A stretch of DNA of 7,382 nt from NCBI GenBank assembly GCA_936943315.1, contig CAKZJM010000158.1, forward strand, positions 1-7,382. Reading direction: 5' to 3'. Origin of the DNA: an uncultured Methylophilus sp. (GTDB lineage Bacteria; Pseudomonadota; Gammaproteobacteria; Burkholderiales; Methylophilaceae). The notes under the pieces were generated by a model, which saw only the letters and a list, made by a program, of their open reading frames with translations, was not told the origin of the DNA and ran no database searches. Numbering within the stretch: position 1 is the stretch's first letter; the number at the start of each line of letters is the position of its first letter. This document shows, piece after piece, positions 1-6,908 of this stretch. Position numbers and translations under genes: made by a program.

Positions 1-2302
1 CAGGCACCCCTGGAATATCATTGGTATACAGCCCAGATACATTAACGTTGACATTGTTGGCGACCACCACGTCAGCAGTTTGACTGGCTCCCAAAGTCAC
101 AGAGCCTGAGGGGAGGCGAATATCCTGATTCACATTGACGCCACCACTGCCTTGGACACTGAGGCTACCATTTGCTTGTAACTGCATCTCAGCATTCAGG
201 TTAACCTGGCCGCTAGAAGCAATATCTACACGATTGACCCCATTTGCCAGCATGTCAGTACTGATCTCTGAGGTTTGCTTCTGCGCAGTATTCAGCTGGC
301 TCTCTTCGTCAAAGTCGTCAGAAAGCTTTTGGGTTGAAGAAACAATATTCAAGCTGCCCGAGTTGTTATAAACCAGTTTAAACTGGCCGCCCTGTGGACT
401 GGCATGATCAACCGTCTCACCGCGTTGATACAACCCAGCAACCGTGCTAGCTTGAACCTTGCCTTGCAAAGCCATATTAGTGGCTGTCAGACTCAAACTA
501 CCGGCATCGCCCCCTTGTTGGTAACTGGGCTGCAAATAGCCGGCTGCAGAAATATCTTTAGCAATGCCTGCTGAAGAACTTCCATTCAAGCCATTAGCGG
601 TCAATGCCCACGTTCTGGTTTGACCTGAGCGTTGACTTGAGAGGGAGTAAAAATCTTGGACACTTTGATAATTCACATTAGGCAAAGCGTCTGACGCCAG
701 TACCCACTTGCCATTAATCAGCAAACTGCTTTCGCGTATCGTGCCACTCTCATACGTTGTACTCCCTGCTGAGAGATCAATTTTAGAATTGGCTTTGCTG
801 ACGAAGTTGACTGCTGAAAAATTGACCTGCCCCCCGCCGGTAGACCGCTCTGCAATGGTTCTCGTGATACCTGCTTTCGCCTCGTCAATCACACTTTGAC
901 TTAGCAGCTTAGTGCCTTTGCGTGCATCCAGAAATAATGTTTTCCCAAAAAGGTTACCCCCTCTGAGCACTGGTGAGTCTCTCAACTGGTCTGAGAAAAG
1001 CTGTATGGCTAACTGATTACGGCTCATAGGCGCAATCGCATCTACACCAGAGACATCAATAACGGCATTATCGCCAAGAAATACGCTACTGTTATTGCCC
1101 TGAATATCAATTGCACTCACATTCACCTGACCACTATTTGCAATCACGCTGCCATTGATCGCAATATCTTTACCCTTGATATCAACGATAGAAGGCGTAA
1201 TGCTCTGAGCATCAAATACCTCTTCTTTATCATTAACATCAATCGTGACTGCGGTTTTACTCCCGGCTCCAAGCGTCACCTTGCCATATACATCACTACC
1301 TGGGGTGGTAAGTGATTGTATTTCTTTAGCTTTTAAATAAATAGAGCCATTTGCGCGCACAGAAGTTGATGCAGAAATATTTCCTTGCTGATTCACAGCC
1401 AAGCCGATCAAACTGGCATTACCGTGATTGACAATAATATCGCCCAGGTTGGTCGCCTGCCCGCCTGAGCTAACTTCAACCAGCAACCCAGCAAATTTAT
1501 CCAGGGTACTGAGATAGACCGTTTTACCTGCGGCAAGAATAGTCTGGCCATCTGGAGTTTTAATTACGCCACTGTTAGTGACATCAGGTGCCAGCAACAT
1601 CACCCGGCCTCCATTAGCAGTGCTGATATTGGCCCCTTTAGCAACGTCAATCACACCGACAGCATCGGCAAAGGAAAATACAGGTTCGGTTTTATTCGAC
1701 AAAATACCATTTTGATAAATGGTCTCAATATTGTTATTAGCGAGGTTATCAAGCGTGGTTGCGGTCAACGAGCCCACATTCACCTGTGCGCCTGCACCGA
1801 AATAAATACCATTCTGGTTCACAATGTACACATGACCATTGGAGTTCAATGCGCCATTAATCACACTAGGTGAATTGCCCATGATACGGTTTAATACGCT
1901 CGAGGATGAGTTGGGCATATTAAAGTTCACGGTCGCGTTTGAACCAATACTGAAACTGCCCCAGCGGATGATTGCGCTGTTCACGATTGTATTAACGTTC
2001 ATGACATTGCCATTGACGGTGATATTACCTATGGCTGGAACAATATTGTGACCCGTTGGTAAGGTGTTGCCATCTATGGCCAATACCGGCGTACTTACCC
2101 AGCTCAGGCATCCGGCCAGGAGTAGCGCAACGCTGCCTCTTGATATCCGCCAGAAACACTGCTCTGTATCAGCATCACTTACAGGGGGGGTGGCAGTGCC
2201 TGATAAAGTCACCGTTTTTTGATGAGTACGTGCAATCTCTGCAATTGGCACCAGCATGCCCAGTCGTTTGCTAAATATCAATTTAAATCGTAACTTGTTC
2301 AT
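1..2302 (-). CDS. TpsA-family exoprotein, filamentous haemagglutinin-like, 3' end outside window
   Basis: The frame is open from an ATG at 2302 to the left edge (767 codons, no stop), so the protein is larger than seen here. An AGGTG-type ribosome binding site (2308-2313) lies 5 nt before the ATG. Residues 1-29 (MNKLRFKLIFSKRLGMLVPI, then AEIAR) match the extended signal peptide region of large TpsA proteins. A polar spacer and hydrophobic core (about 56-75) follow, with probable cleavage after PVLA at residue 75. From residue 76 on is a two-partner-secretion (haemagglutination-activity) domain, including LNRI (137-140) and NQNGI (162-166, a variant of the usual NPNGI). Beyond about 350 it is Ser/Asn/Gly-rich with recurring GQVN-type segments, as in beta-helix stalks. 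It is expected to be secreted through the TpsB encoded 35 bp upstream, as an adhesin or matrix protein. The C-terminal functional part is not visible, so its target or activity is unknown. Confidence 0.93.
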   Translation of the reverse strand, partial: MNKLRFKLIFSKRLGMLVPIAEIARTHQKTVTLSGTATPPVSDADTEQCFWRISRGSVALLLAGCLSWVSTPVLAIDGNTLPTGHNIVPAIGNITVNGNVMNVNTIVNSAIIRWGSFSIGSNATVNFNMPNSSSSVLNRIMGNSPSVINGALNSNGHVYIVNQNGIYFGAGAQVNVGSLTATTLDNLANNNIETIYQNGILSNKTEPVFSFADAVGVIDVAKGANISTANGGRVMLLAPDVTNSGVIKTPDGQTILAAGKTVYLSTLDKFAGLLVEVSSGGQATNLGDIIVNHGNASLIGLAVNQQGNISASTSVRANGSIYLKAKEIQSLTTPGSDVYGKVTLGAGSKTAVTIDVNDKEEVFDAQSITPSIVDIKGKDIAINGSVIANSGQVNVSAIDIQGNNSSVFLGDNAVIDVSGVDAIAPMSRNQLAIQLFSDQLRDSPVLRGGNLFGKTLFLDARKGTKLLSQSVIDEAKAGITRTIAERSTGGGQVNFSAVNFVSKANSKIDLSAGSTTYESGTIRESSLLINGKWVLASDALPNVNYQSVQDFYSLSSQRSGQTRTWALTANGLNGSSSAGIAKDISAAGYLQPSYQQGGDAGSLSLTATNMALQGKVQASTVAGLYQRGETVDHASPQGGQFKLVYNNSGSLNIVSSTQKLSDDFDEESQLNTAQKQTSEISTDMLANGVNRVDIASSGQVNLNAEMQLQANGSLSVQGSGGVNVNQDIRLPSGSVTLGASQTADVVVANNVNVNVSGLYTNDIPGVP
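2184..2190 (-). repeat. C7 homopolymer in the tpsA-like signal region
   Basis: Seven consecutive C on the coding strand (G7 on the plus strand) span codons 38-40 (Thr-Pro-Pro) of the TpsA-like protein, before the hydrophobic signal core. Loss of one C gives a TAA two codons later. Gain of one C gives a TGA three codons later. Either slip would abolish export and synthesis of the adhesin. The tract is seen directly; phase variation is inference. Confidence 0.6.
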
Positions 2303-2337
2303 ACACTCACCTCAGAAACTTCAATTAACTACCGCTA

Positions 2338-4029
2338 CTACCAGTCAAAACCAACTTTAAAATGCAATCGTGTATCGCCACTCTCCGCCATGCCAGCAGG
2401 CTTGGTCGGTGCAGTGCGCCCGTTATCCAATATCCAGCTTGATTGCAAAACGCGGGCAAAATCCAGACGCATAAACACACCATGGGTAGCTTTCATATCC
2501 ACACCGAAGCCATAGGAAGACAAAATGTAACGCTCGATTTGGGAAAACCTGTCATCTGATTGAATATCTGGATTACGCGTCCTCGCCAACCCGTAGTCAT
2601 AAAAAGCCAGTAGACGCATTTCTTTTACCCAAGAACCGGCATATTTTTGCAAAGGGGGAGAGCGCAATTCAGTGGTGAAATTGGCACCGACATCGCCCAG
2701 AGCACTGGACTCGAGAAAACCACGTACTGTGTCAAGGCCACCAATGAAATACTGCTCATTTGAAATGAGTGGATCCCCAGTCACTTGTCCTCCCAAAGAG
2801 CCATACCACTGCCACTGATCGGGCAAGGTCTGTGTATGCTCTAACTGTCCACGCCAGTAAGAATAATTCGGACGAGCAAATGAACGTCTGACAGCAAACT
2901 CCCTGTCATCCGCAACTAGGGCTTTGGTTGAGAAGATAAAATTGAGGTCTAGCTTGGTTGTGCTTTCCGGCGTCACCAGATTCCCAGAATAACCAATCAA
3001 AAACGGCAGATAAGTAATGGGGCTATTCTCAAGGTCATTACCAAGTACGCGGGTGTTTTGTTTGAAATCTTTATAATCAACGCCGAGGGTCAGATTATGA
3101 TTGTAGGACTTGACTGGGCTCGGCATGGGATGAATATAGCGCAGGCCATAAATGTCACCGTTACCAATCACATTCAAATCGCCAACAGCACTAATATCAC
3201 TTTGTGAAACCACGGCGTAGGCTGCCCAATAATCTCCTGCATAAGGAATCACATAGGTGCCAGAAAACACCTTCACTTCATTGGTGTCTTCTGGGGTCAC
3301 CTGAAAGCCGAAACTTACGCTGTGGTCGCTCTGCCAGAGGTTGTCGTACCTGAGATTGCCAGCCAGACGTGTTTTAGTAGTGTTAGGCGTGTAGCGGTTG
3401 TTGTATTCAAGGCTGGCATGCAGTGGCAATTTATCATCGACTTTCAAATCCACTTCAACCATGCCTGGCGATTTGCCTGGACGCAGCACCGGGGCGACAA
3501 CGCGATCTGGATTAATATTGACCGAAGCAATTTGTTTTTGCACGGTAGGAAAATGGGGAACCTTGCCTTCTTTGAACTCAGTTACCCGCTGTTTAATTTT
3601 CCCCAACGAATAATACTTGGAGCCGACGACACTTAAACGCTCTACCTTACCTTCAAGCACATCCAGCTTGACGACGCCTGCGTTCACCTCTTGTTCAGGA
3701 ATAGTCACAAACACTGTCAGGTAGCCTGCTTCATGAAAACTTTGTTCCAGCGCAGTACGCGCTTTTTCCACATCGGCGATTGAACGATGTTCGCCTAAAT
3801 AGGGATAAACAGCTTTTTCAATCTCAGTGACACTGAGTACTGTGTTGCCATTAACAACGTATTCAAAAATATCAAACTGATCTTTTGTAGCGACTTCAGC
3901 TGATGCTGCTTCATCGCGAATCTCGGCACCCGGCGTATTGGCGGTTTGCGGTGCGTTTGGCTCGGCCTCCTCTGCATACGTGGCAAAAGACCATAAGAGA
4001 CAAACACAACTCATCACACGAAGCAACAA
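2338..4029 (-). CDS. TpsB outer-membrane transporter, FhaC/ShlB family (Omp85 superfamily)
   Basis: This 563-residue protein is a normal length for TpsB. It has a signal peptide at 1-19 (cleavage near TYA|EE) and a polar linker to about 51, where FhaC-type proteins carry a plug helix. A first POTRA domain spans about 52-128 and ends in VLEGKV; a second runs to about 205. The rest is an alternating beta-barrel. The family hallmark V-R-G-F loop motif is at 435-438, FYDYG at 476-480, and the last residues (VGFDW) end in an aromatic as barrel proteins do. Family knowledge: it recognises the TPS domain of its partner in the periplasm and passes it through the outer membrane without ATP. The tpsA-like gene starts 35 bp downstream, so the two are almost certainly one operon. 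The start is a TTG: an in-frame TAG lies two codons upstream and AAGGTG sits 6 nt before it. The gene ends in two adjacent TAG codons. Confidence 0.95.
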   Translation of the reverse strand: MLLRVMSCVCLLWSFATYAEEAEPNAPQTANTPGAEIRDEAASAEVATKDQFDIFEYVVNGNTVLSVTEIEKAVYPYLGEHRSIADVEKARTALEQSFHEAGYLTVFVTIPEQEVNAGVVKLDVLEGKVERLSVVGSKYYSLGKIKQRVTEFKEGKVPHFPTVQKQIASVNINPDRVVAPVLRPGKSPGMVEVDLKVDDKLPLHASLEYNNRYTPNTTKTRLAGNLRYDNLWQSDHSVSFGFQVTPEDTNEVKVFSGTYVIPYAGDYWAAYAVVSQSDISAVGDLNVIGNGDIYGLRYIHPMPSPVKSYNHNLTLGVDYKDFKQNTRVLGNDLENSPITYLPFLIGYSGNLVTPESTTKLDLNFIFSTKALVADDREFAVRRSFARPNYSYWRGQLEHTQTLPDQWQWYGSLGGQVTGDPLISNEQYFIGGLDTVRGFLESSALGDVGANFTTELRSPPLQKYAGSWVKEMRLLAFYDYGLARTRNPDIQSDDRFSQIERYILSSYGFGVDMKATHGVFMRLDFARVLQSSWILDNGRTAPTKPAGMAESGDTRLHFKVGFDW

Positions 4030-4035
4030 TTGCTA

Positions 4036-4041
4036 CACCTT
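4036..4041 (-). promoter_or_regulatory. Ribosome binding site deciding the TTG start of the tpsB-like gene
   Basis: AAGGTG (extended AGAAAGGTG, 4036-4044) lies 6 nt upstream of the TTG at 4029. The next ATG (4014) has no comparable site, and starting there would remove the only basic residue (Arg4) from the signal peptide N-region. This supports the TTG. Confidence 0.65.
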
Positions 4042-4115
4042 TCTACTTTTTTAATTGCCACAGGCACTTATTCAGGCTTGCCATTTTGAAAGCACTGCGT
4101 GTCACAAAGATGAAA

Positions 4116-4152
4116 TACGGACTAGTCCATGGCCTGTTTTTATTAGTCCGTA
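4116..4152. promoter_or_regulatory. GGACTA/TAGTCC operator-like cluster upstream of the tpsB-like gene
   Basis: A perfect inverted repeat TACGGACTA (4116-4124) / TAGTCCGTA (4144-4152) has a 19 nt spacer. The left arm overlaps a perfect 10-bp palindrome GGACTAGTCC (4119-4128). CTAGTCC (4122-4128) and TTAGTCC (4143-4149) are direct half-sites 21 bp apart, about two helical turns. The same half-site forms the two inverted repeats upstream of the PEP-CTERM gene. The cluster is about 87-123 bp before the TTG start, where an activator site could sit. Binding by the EpsA-like regulator is inference. No convincing -35/-10 pair was found between it and the gene. Confidence 0.5.
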
Positions 4153-4213
4153 CGGGTCATTGCGAGACGACTTCGATAGCTCTTTTTTTGAGGATGTATT
4201 CATCAGCCCAATG

Positions 4214-4245
4214 AAAAAAGCACACCCCGGTTGGGGTGTGCTTTT
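4214..4245 (-). terminator. Rho-independent terminator after the PstS-like gene
   Basis: A perfect 13-bp stem (4216-4228 with 4233-4245) with a 4 nt loop lies 37 bp beyond the stop at 4282. On the minus strand the stem ends in a run of six T (complement of 4214-4219), a textbook intrinsic terminator. The plus strand also has four T, but no plus-strand gene needs it. It separates the PEP-CTERM/PstS-like unit from the tpsB-tpsA unit, which therefore needs its own promoter. Confidence 0.9.
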
Positions 4246-4281
4246 AATCAGGTTTCGCAGCTTTTGACTGCTAACGTTGAA

Positions 4282-5709
4282 TTAGAACAATTGTTGAGCT
4301 TGGCAGTTGTTACCGTTGCGTGAGCCTTTAGCAACCACTTGACCCACTGTGCAAGAAGAACCTGCGAATGGGTTAACAGTCAGGCCACGTGGAACATCAG
4401 CGCAATCCAAGCCTGTGAATGCACCAACAATGTCGTTGATCACAGTCTCGCCAAATGTACCGGCTGCTGAGTTAGCCACGAAAGATTTCATCTCCATGTG
4501 GAAATCATAGCTACCTTGAGCAGCTGTGTAACGTGCATTGGCATCTACAGTTTGACCAGAACCGGCGATAGGTGCTTCTGGGTGTACGTTATCCAACTTG
4601 ATATAACGGTAACCGTTTGAAGACGTATCTGTACGCCAGTTGTTTTCCAGTGACAATACACCGATCGCAAAACCAGTGGTAGACAATGCTGTTTTAGCGT
4701 TACCAGTCCCTGAACCTTCTGTGATGATTAAGGTAGAGGTGGAGTCAGCTTGACCTACTGGCAGAAGCGCGCCACCAATTGCTGAGTCACCATTACATGG
4801 GTTACGCAAGAAGGTTGCATTTGAAGAAGCTTGTGTACCAGATGTTGGCACGCGACGAGCCAAGTTCAAGGCTGCTGTTGAGCCAGGAACCAGAATGCTT
4901 GCATCAGCTGCGGTACCGCTGACGATAGACGCATATTGCGCGTGAGAGATGGTTGGTGCATTGGCTGGCAAATAATCAGGGTCAGCGCTGTTTGCAGCGG
5001 CAACACTTGCGTAAATACCTTGTGCAACTTGCATTGCGCGGTACAGTGAGGTTGAGGTCGCAATACCGAATACTTGGCCTACGTTAGCATTTGCTTCAGT
5101 ACCGTAACCATCAGTTGAAATACCGAACAATGCTGCCTCAACATCCGAAAAACCACCTGCTGGCTTAACAGTCGCACCATCTGGAGCAGTGGCTGGTGTG
5201 ACGATAGCGCAAGAACGGTAAGAAGGAATGGCAGTTTGGTTAGGCAGAGACAATGTACCAGTTTGTGCAACACAAGCTGAGTTTGAACCCAACTTACCAA
5301 TACGACGCAGGTTGGTCGTAGCGAACACGCCATCACCGTCTACATCGTTTGGAATATGTGGTGCGTATGCGTTGAATGAACCGCCGTCGATGGTGTGATA
5401 AACCACGGACACATTACCGCCACGTACACAGGCGTAAGCCAGGAAGTTGCTGGCTGCAGAAGCGCCAGGTCTTACCACTGTTGCTGAAGAACCATTGTTG
5501 AATACAGCCAGAGTGTTGGCATCGCAACCTGCTGCAAAGCCTTGGAACACGTTGTAAGTCGGTGCAGAGTTACCGGAAATCCAGGTCTCTTTCAATGTAT
5601 TCGCATTGCGTGCAGTATTGATTTGGGCTTGAGTAACAGGTGCTGCAAAAGCTTGGCCAGCAAACAGTGTTGCCGCTACAGCCAGAGCTACTTTATTGAA
5701 TTTGAACAT
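4282..5709 (-). CDS. Secreted cysteine-rich protein, PstS-like substrate-binding fold (probable)
   Basis: This 475-residue protein has a clear signal peptide, cleaved near residue 22 (AFA|AP), and no membrane segment or anchor afterwards. AAGGAAG lies 6 nt before the ATG. Several segments line up in order with the ligand-binding elements known from phosphate-binding PstS. They are ISGNSAPT (44-51, like the first glycine-rich strand/loop), DGGSFN (108-113), FSDVEAALFG (187-196, like the aspartate loop), and R286-x3-S290-G291-T292. The last has the spacing of the PstS anion-binding R-x3-S-G-T. DVDGDG (122-127) resembles a calcium-binding loop. Eight cysteines (62, 94, 146, 167, 305, 436, 453, 469) could form four disulfides in the periplasm or outside the cell. 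No ABC permease or ATPase gene is nearby, so transport is doubtful; a scavenging or structural role is possible. The gene follows the PEP-CTERM gene by 81 bp, likely co-transcribed, and has its own strong terminator. The substrate is unknown. Confidence 0.65.
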   Translation of the reverse strand: MFKFNKVALAVAATLFAGQAFAAPVTQAQINTARNANTLKETWISGNSAPTYNVFQGFAAGCDANTLAVFNNGSSATVVRPGASAASNFLAYACVRGGNVSVVYHTIDGGSFNAYAPHIPNDVDGDGVFATTNLRRIGKLGSNSACVAQTGTLSLPNQTAIPSYRSCAIVTPATAPDGATVKPAGGFSDVEAALFGISTDGYGTEANANVGQVFGIATSTSLYRAMQVAQGIYASVAAANSADPDYLPANAPTISHAQYASIVSGTAADASILVPGSTAALNLARRVPTSGTQASSNATFLRNPCNGDSAIGGALLPVGQADSTSTLIITEGSGTGNAKTALSTTGFAIGVLSLENNWRTDTSSNGYRYIKLDNVHPEAPIAGSGQTVDANARYTAAQGSYDFHMEMKSFVANSAAGTFGETVINDIVGAFTGLDCADVPRGLTVNPFAGSSCTVGQVVAKGSRNGNNCQAQQLF

Positions 5710-5739
5710 TTTTCGCTTCCTTAGATAAAGTTTGATCAG

Positions 5740-5761
5740 CGGCCAGTGGTTTCACTGGCCG
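5740..5761 (-). other. Intercistronic hairpin between the PEP-CTERM and PstS-like genes
   Basis: A perfect 9-bp GC-rich stem CGGCCAGTG / CACTGGCCG with a 4 nt loop lies about 30 bp after the PEP-CTERM stop and 30 bp before the PstS-like start. On the minus strand no T-run follows it; the five T at 5762-5766 follow it only on the plus strand. It therefore does not look like a full terminator for these genes. A partial terminator, or a stem that protects or separates the two cistrons, fits better. Confidence 0.6.
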
Positions 5762-5790
5762 TTTTTCATGGCCTTTTAATAAATAGATGA

Positions 5791-6618
5791 TTAGGCTTTG
5801 CGACGGCGGGCAACCAGACCGATCACACCCAAGCCAGCCAGTAACATTGCATAGCTATCTGCTTCTGGTACTGGAATCACAAACTCTAAGGCGCCAGTTG
5901 AGGTCATTTTGAAAGTGTAATCACCATTTGGACCACTCAATACGTTAAAAGCTACTGGGGCTGCAGCAGTTGCGCCAGTCAGTTGTTGCACAACGGTCAT
6001 GCTTGTATCCATATCGTTCATAGAAACGTGGCCTTGAGCATTGATACGACCTGTAGAACCGTAAGCAATTGCTTTACCAGCGAATGAGTTAACCAAGTTG
6101 GAAGTCACAACGCTAGCACCATTTTCAACACTGTTGTGGTTGTCCAAGCCATTGTTTTGGGTCATATAAGTATTAAAGTTACCAATAGATGTCTGCAACT
6201 GGTTAGAGTTAGTCAGGTTAGCACCAGACTTGTATGTGGAAATGATGCCACGTGCACCAGCACCACTACCTGTGCCATCAGCAGCATAAACAGCCCATTT
6301 TGTTGTAGAAGAGGACGCTATGCTCCAAAATGAACTCCAGGCATTTGCGTAATCACCACCAGCCAAATCAAATGACAGAGTTTTAGTCAAACCATCAGCA
6401 GACAAAGCACCTGAGATGTGTGTATCTGTCACCAAAGTTTGGAAAGTGTCGTAGCTGTAGCCCAAGTCGAAAGTCGCTGATACGTTGCTGTTAAAGTCCA
6501 GCAAAGTCAAAATCATGCTAGAGCTACCGCTTGTTGCAAATGTCATGGCCGCTTGTGCTGGAACTGTTGCAGCTGCCAATGCCAATGCAGCCACCAATGT
6601 TTTTACTTGAAATTTCAT
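5791..6618 (-). CDS. PEP-CTERM sorting domain protein (secreted, exosortase substrate)
   Basis: This 275-residue protein starts at the ATG at 6618, which has AAGGAG 6 nt upstream. An earlier in-frame ATG at 6645 has no such site and would put a charged stretch before the signal peptide. The signal peptide is residues 1-23 (cleavage near AQA|AM). The body is rich in Ser, Asn, Thr and Gly, with no cysteine and no recognised enzymatic motif. The C-terminus has the three parts of a PEP-CTERM signal: V-P-E-A-D-S (250-255, Ala replacing the second Pro of PEP), a hydrophobic helix (about 256-270), and the basic cluster RRRK (271-274). Family knowledge: exosortase removes this tail in the inner membrane, and the protein goes to the surface or the exopolysaccharide matrix. 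The exosortase gene is not in the window. Downstream is the PstS-like gene; upstream are two operator-like repeats and the EpsA-like regulator. Confidence 0.93.
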   Translation of the reverse strand: MKFQVKTLVAALALAAATVPAQAAMTFATSGSSSMILTLLDFNSNVSATFDLGYSYDTFQTLVTDTHISGALSADGLTKTLSFDLAGGDYANAWSSFWSIASSSTTKWAVYAADGTGSGAGARGIISTYKSGANLTNSNQLQTSIGNFNTYMTQNNGLDNHNSVENGASVVTSNLVNSFAGKAIAYGSTGRINAQGHVSMNDMDTSMTVVQQLTGATAAAPVAFNVLSGPNGDYTFKMTSTGALEFVIPVPEADSYAMLLAGLGVIGLVARRRKA

Positions 6619-6624
6619 AAACTT

Positions 6625-6630
6625 CTCCTT
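6625..6630 (-). promoter_or_regulatory. Ribosome binding site deciding the PEP-CTERM start
   Basis: AAGGAG with a 6 nt spacer precedes the ATG at 6618. It marks that codon as the start rather than the ATG 27 bp upstream, which would lie 5' of this site. Confidence 0.85.
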
Positions 6631-6705
6631 AAATTTTTTAGACAAACCGATAGAAAGAGCAAACTACTAATACCTGAGCGAATACGATGAAACTCATCCT
6701 GAAAA

Positions 6706-6740
6706 ATTATGGGGTCACAACATGACAGCCTGTTTTGAAA
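6706..6740 (-). promoter_or_regulatory. Possible activator-dependent promoter of the PEP-CTERM gene
   Basis: On the minus strand CATAAT (6711 to 6706) resembles a -10 box. No good -35 lies 17 bp upstream, as is common for activated promoters. If used, transcription would start near 6699, giving a leader of about 80 nt. The inverted repeat at 6743-6760 would then be centred near -52, a normal position for a LuxR-type activator. A small stem (GATGA/TCATC, 6686-6698) would be at the very 5' end of the mRNA. This is a weak call by eye. Confidence 0.3.
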
Positions 6741-6742
6741 GC

Positions 6743-6760
6743 CTAGTCCGCATGGACTAG
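6743..6760. promoter_or_regulatory. Inverted repeat CTAGTCC-N4-GGACTAG, candidate regulator site 1
   Basis: Perfect 7-bp arms with spacer GCAT lie 125 bp upstream of the PEP-CTERM ATG. The arms are the same as in the repeat at 6832-6853, with the same 4 nt spacing but a different spacer sequence. Conserved arms, variable spacer and fixed spacing are the signature of a dimeric DNA-binding site. Confidence 0.6.
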
Positions 6761-6831
6761 TCTGCTTGCGCCAAATGACCCATAAAAATCTGATGTATTT
6801 TAGAAACAGAAAATGACAAGCTATAAGCAGA

Positions 6832-6853
6832 AACTAGTCCTTTCGGACTAGTT
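6832..6853. promoter_or_regulatory. Inverted repeat AACTAGTCC-N4-GGACTAGTT, candidate regulator site 2
   Basis: Perfect 9-bp arms with spacer TTTC (GAAA on the minus strand) begin 55 bp after the EpsA-like stop and are centred 91 bp from repeat 1. In RNA it would fold into a stem with a GAAA tetraloop at the 3' end of the regulator mRNA. A terminator is less likely because no T-run follows. The core shared with repeat 1 and with the cluster upstream of the tpsB-like gene favours a protein-binding site. Confidence 0.6.
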
Positions 6854-6908
6854 GCATAGGCATTAGAAACGAAAGAAAAACGGTACGTAGAAAAGGGAAG
6901 GAAGAGTA

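Noticed and set aside
135..2274. Short plus-strand open frames over 135-2274
   Set aside because: The minus strand is a continuous 767-codon TpsA frame with clear family motifs; these are shadows of it.
3322..3636. Plus-strand open frames inside the tpsB-like gene and the secreted-protein genes
   Set aside because: They are antisense to well-supported genes, lack ribosome sites and resemble no known proteins.
4156..4166. GTCATTGCGAG, matching the start of a repeat element common in many bacterial genomes
   Set aside because: Only 11 bases match, the usual continuation and terminal inverted repeats are absent, and chance cannot be excluded.
3903..4267. Possible small plus-strand genes over the tpsB upstream region (3903-4214 and 4055-4267)
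   Set aside because: They overlap the tpsB signal peptide region, the operator-like repeats and the terminator, and show no signal peptide, domain or ribosome site of note.
6619..6645. Longer PEP-CTERM protein starting at the ATG at 6645
   Set aside because: It would place KKFKEKF before a complete signal peptide and lacks the AAGGAG site that precedes 6618.
6861..6908. Purine-rich stretch after the EpsA-like stop as a terminator
   Set aside because: It is pyrimidine-rich on the transcribed strand but has no stem next to it.
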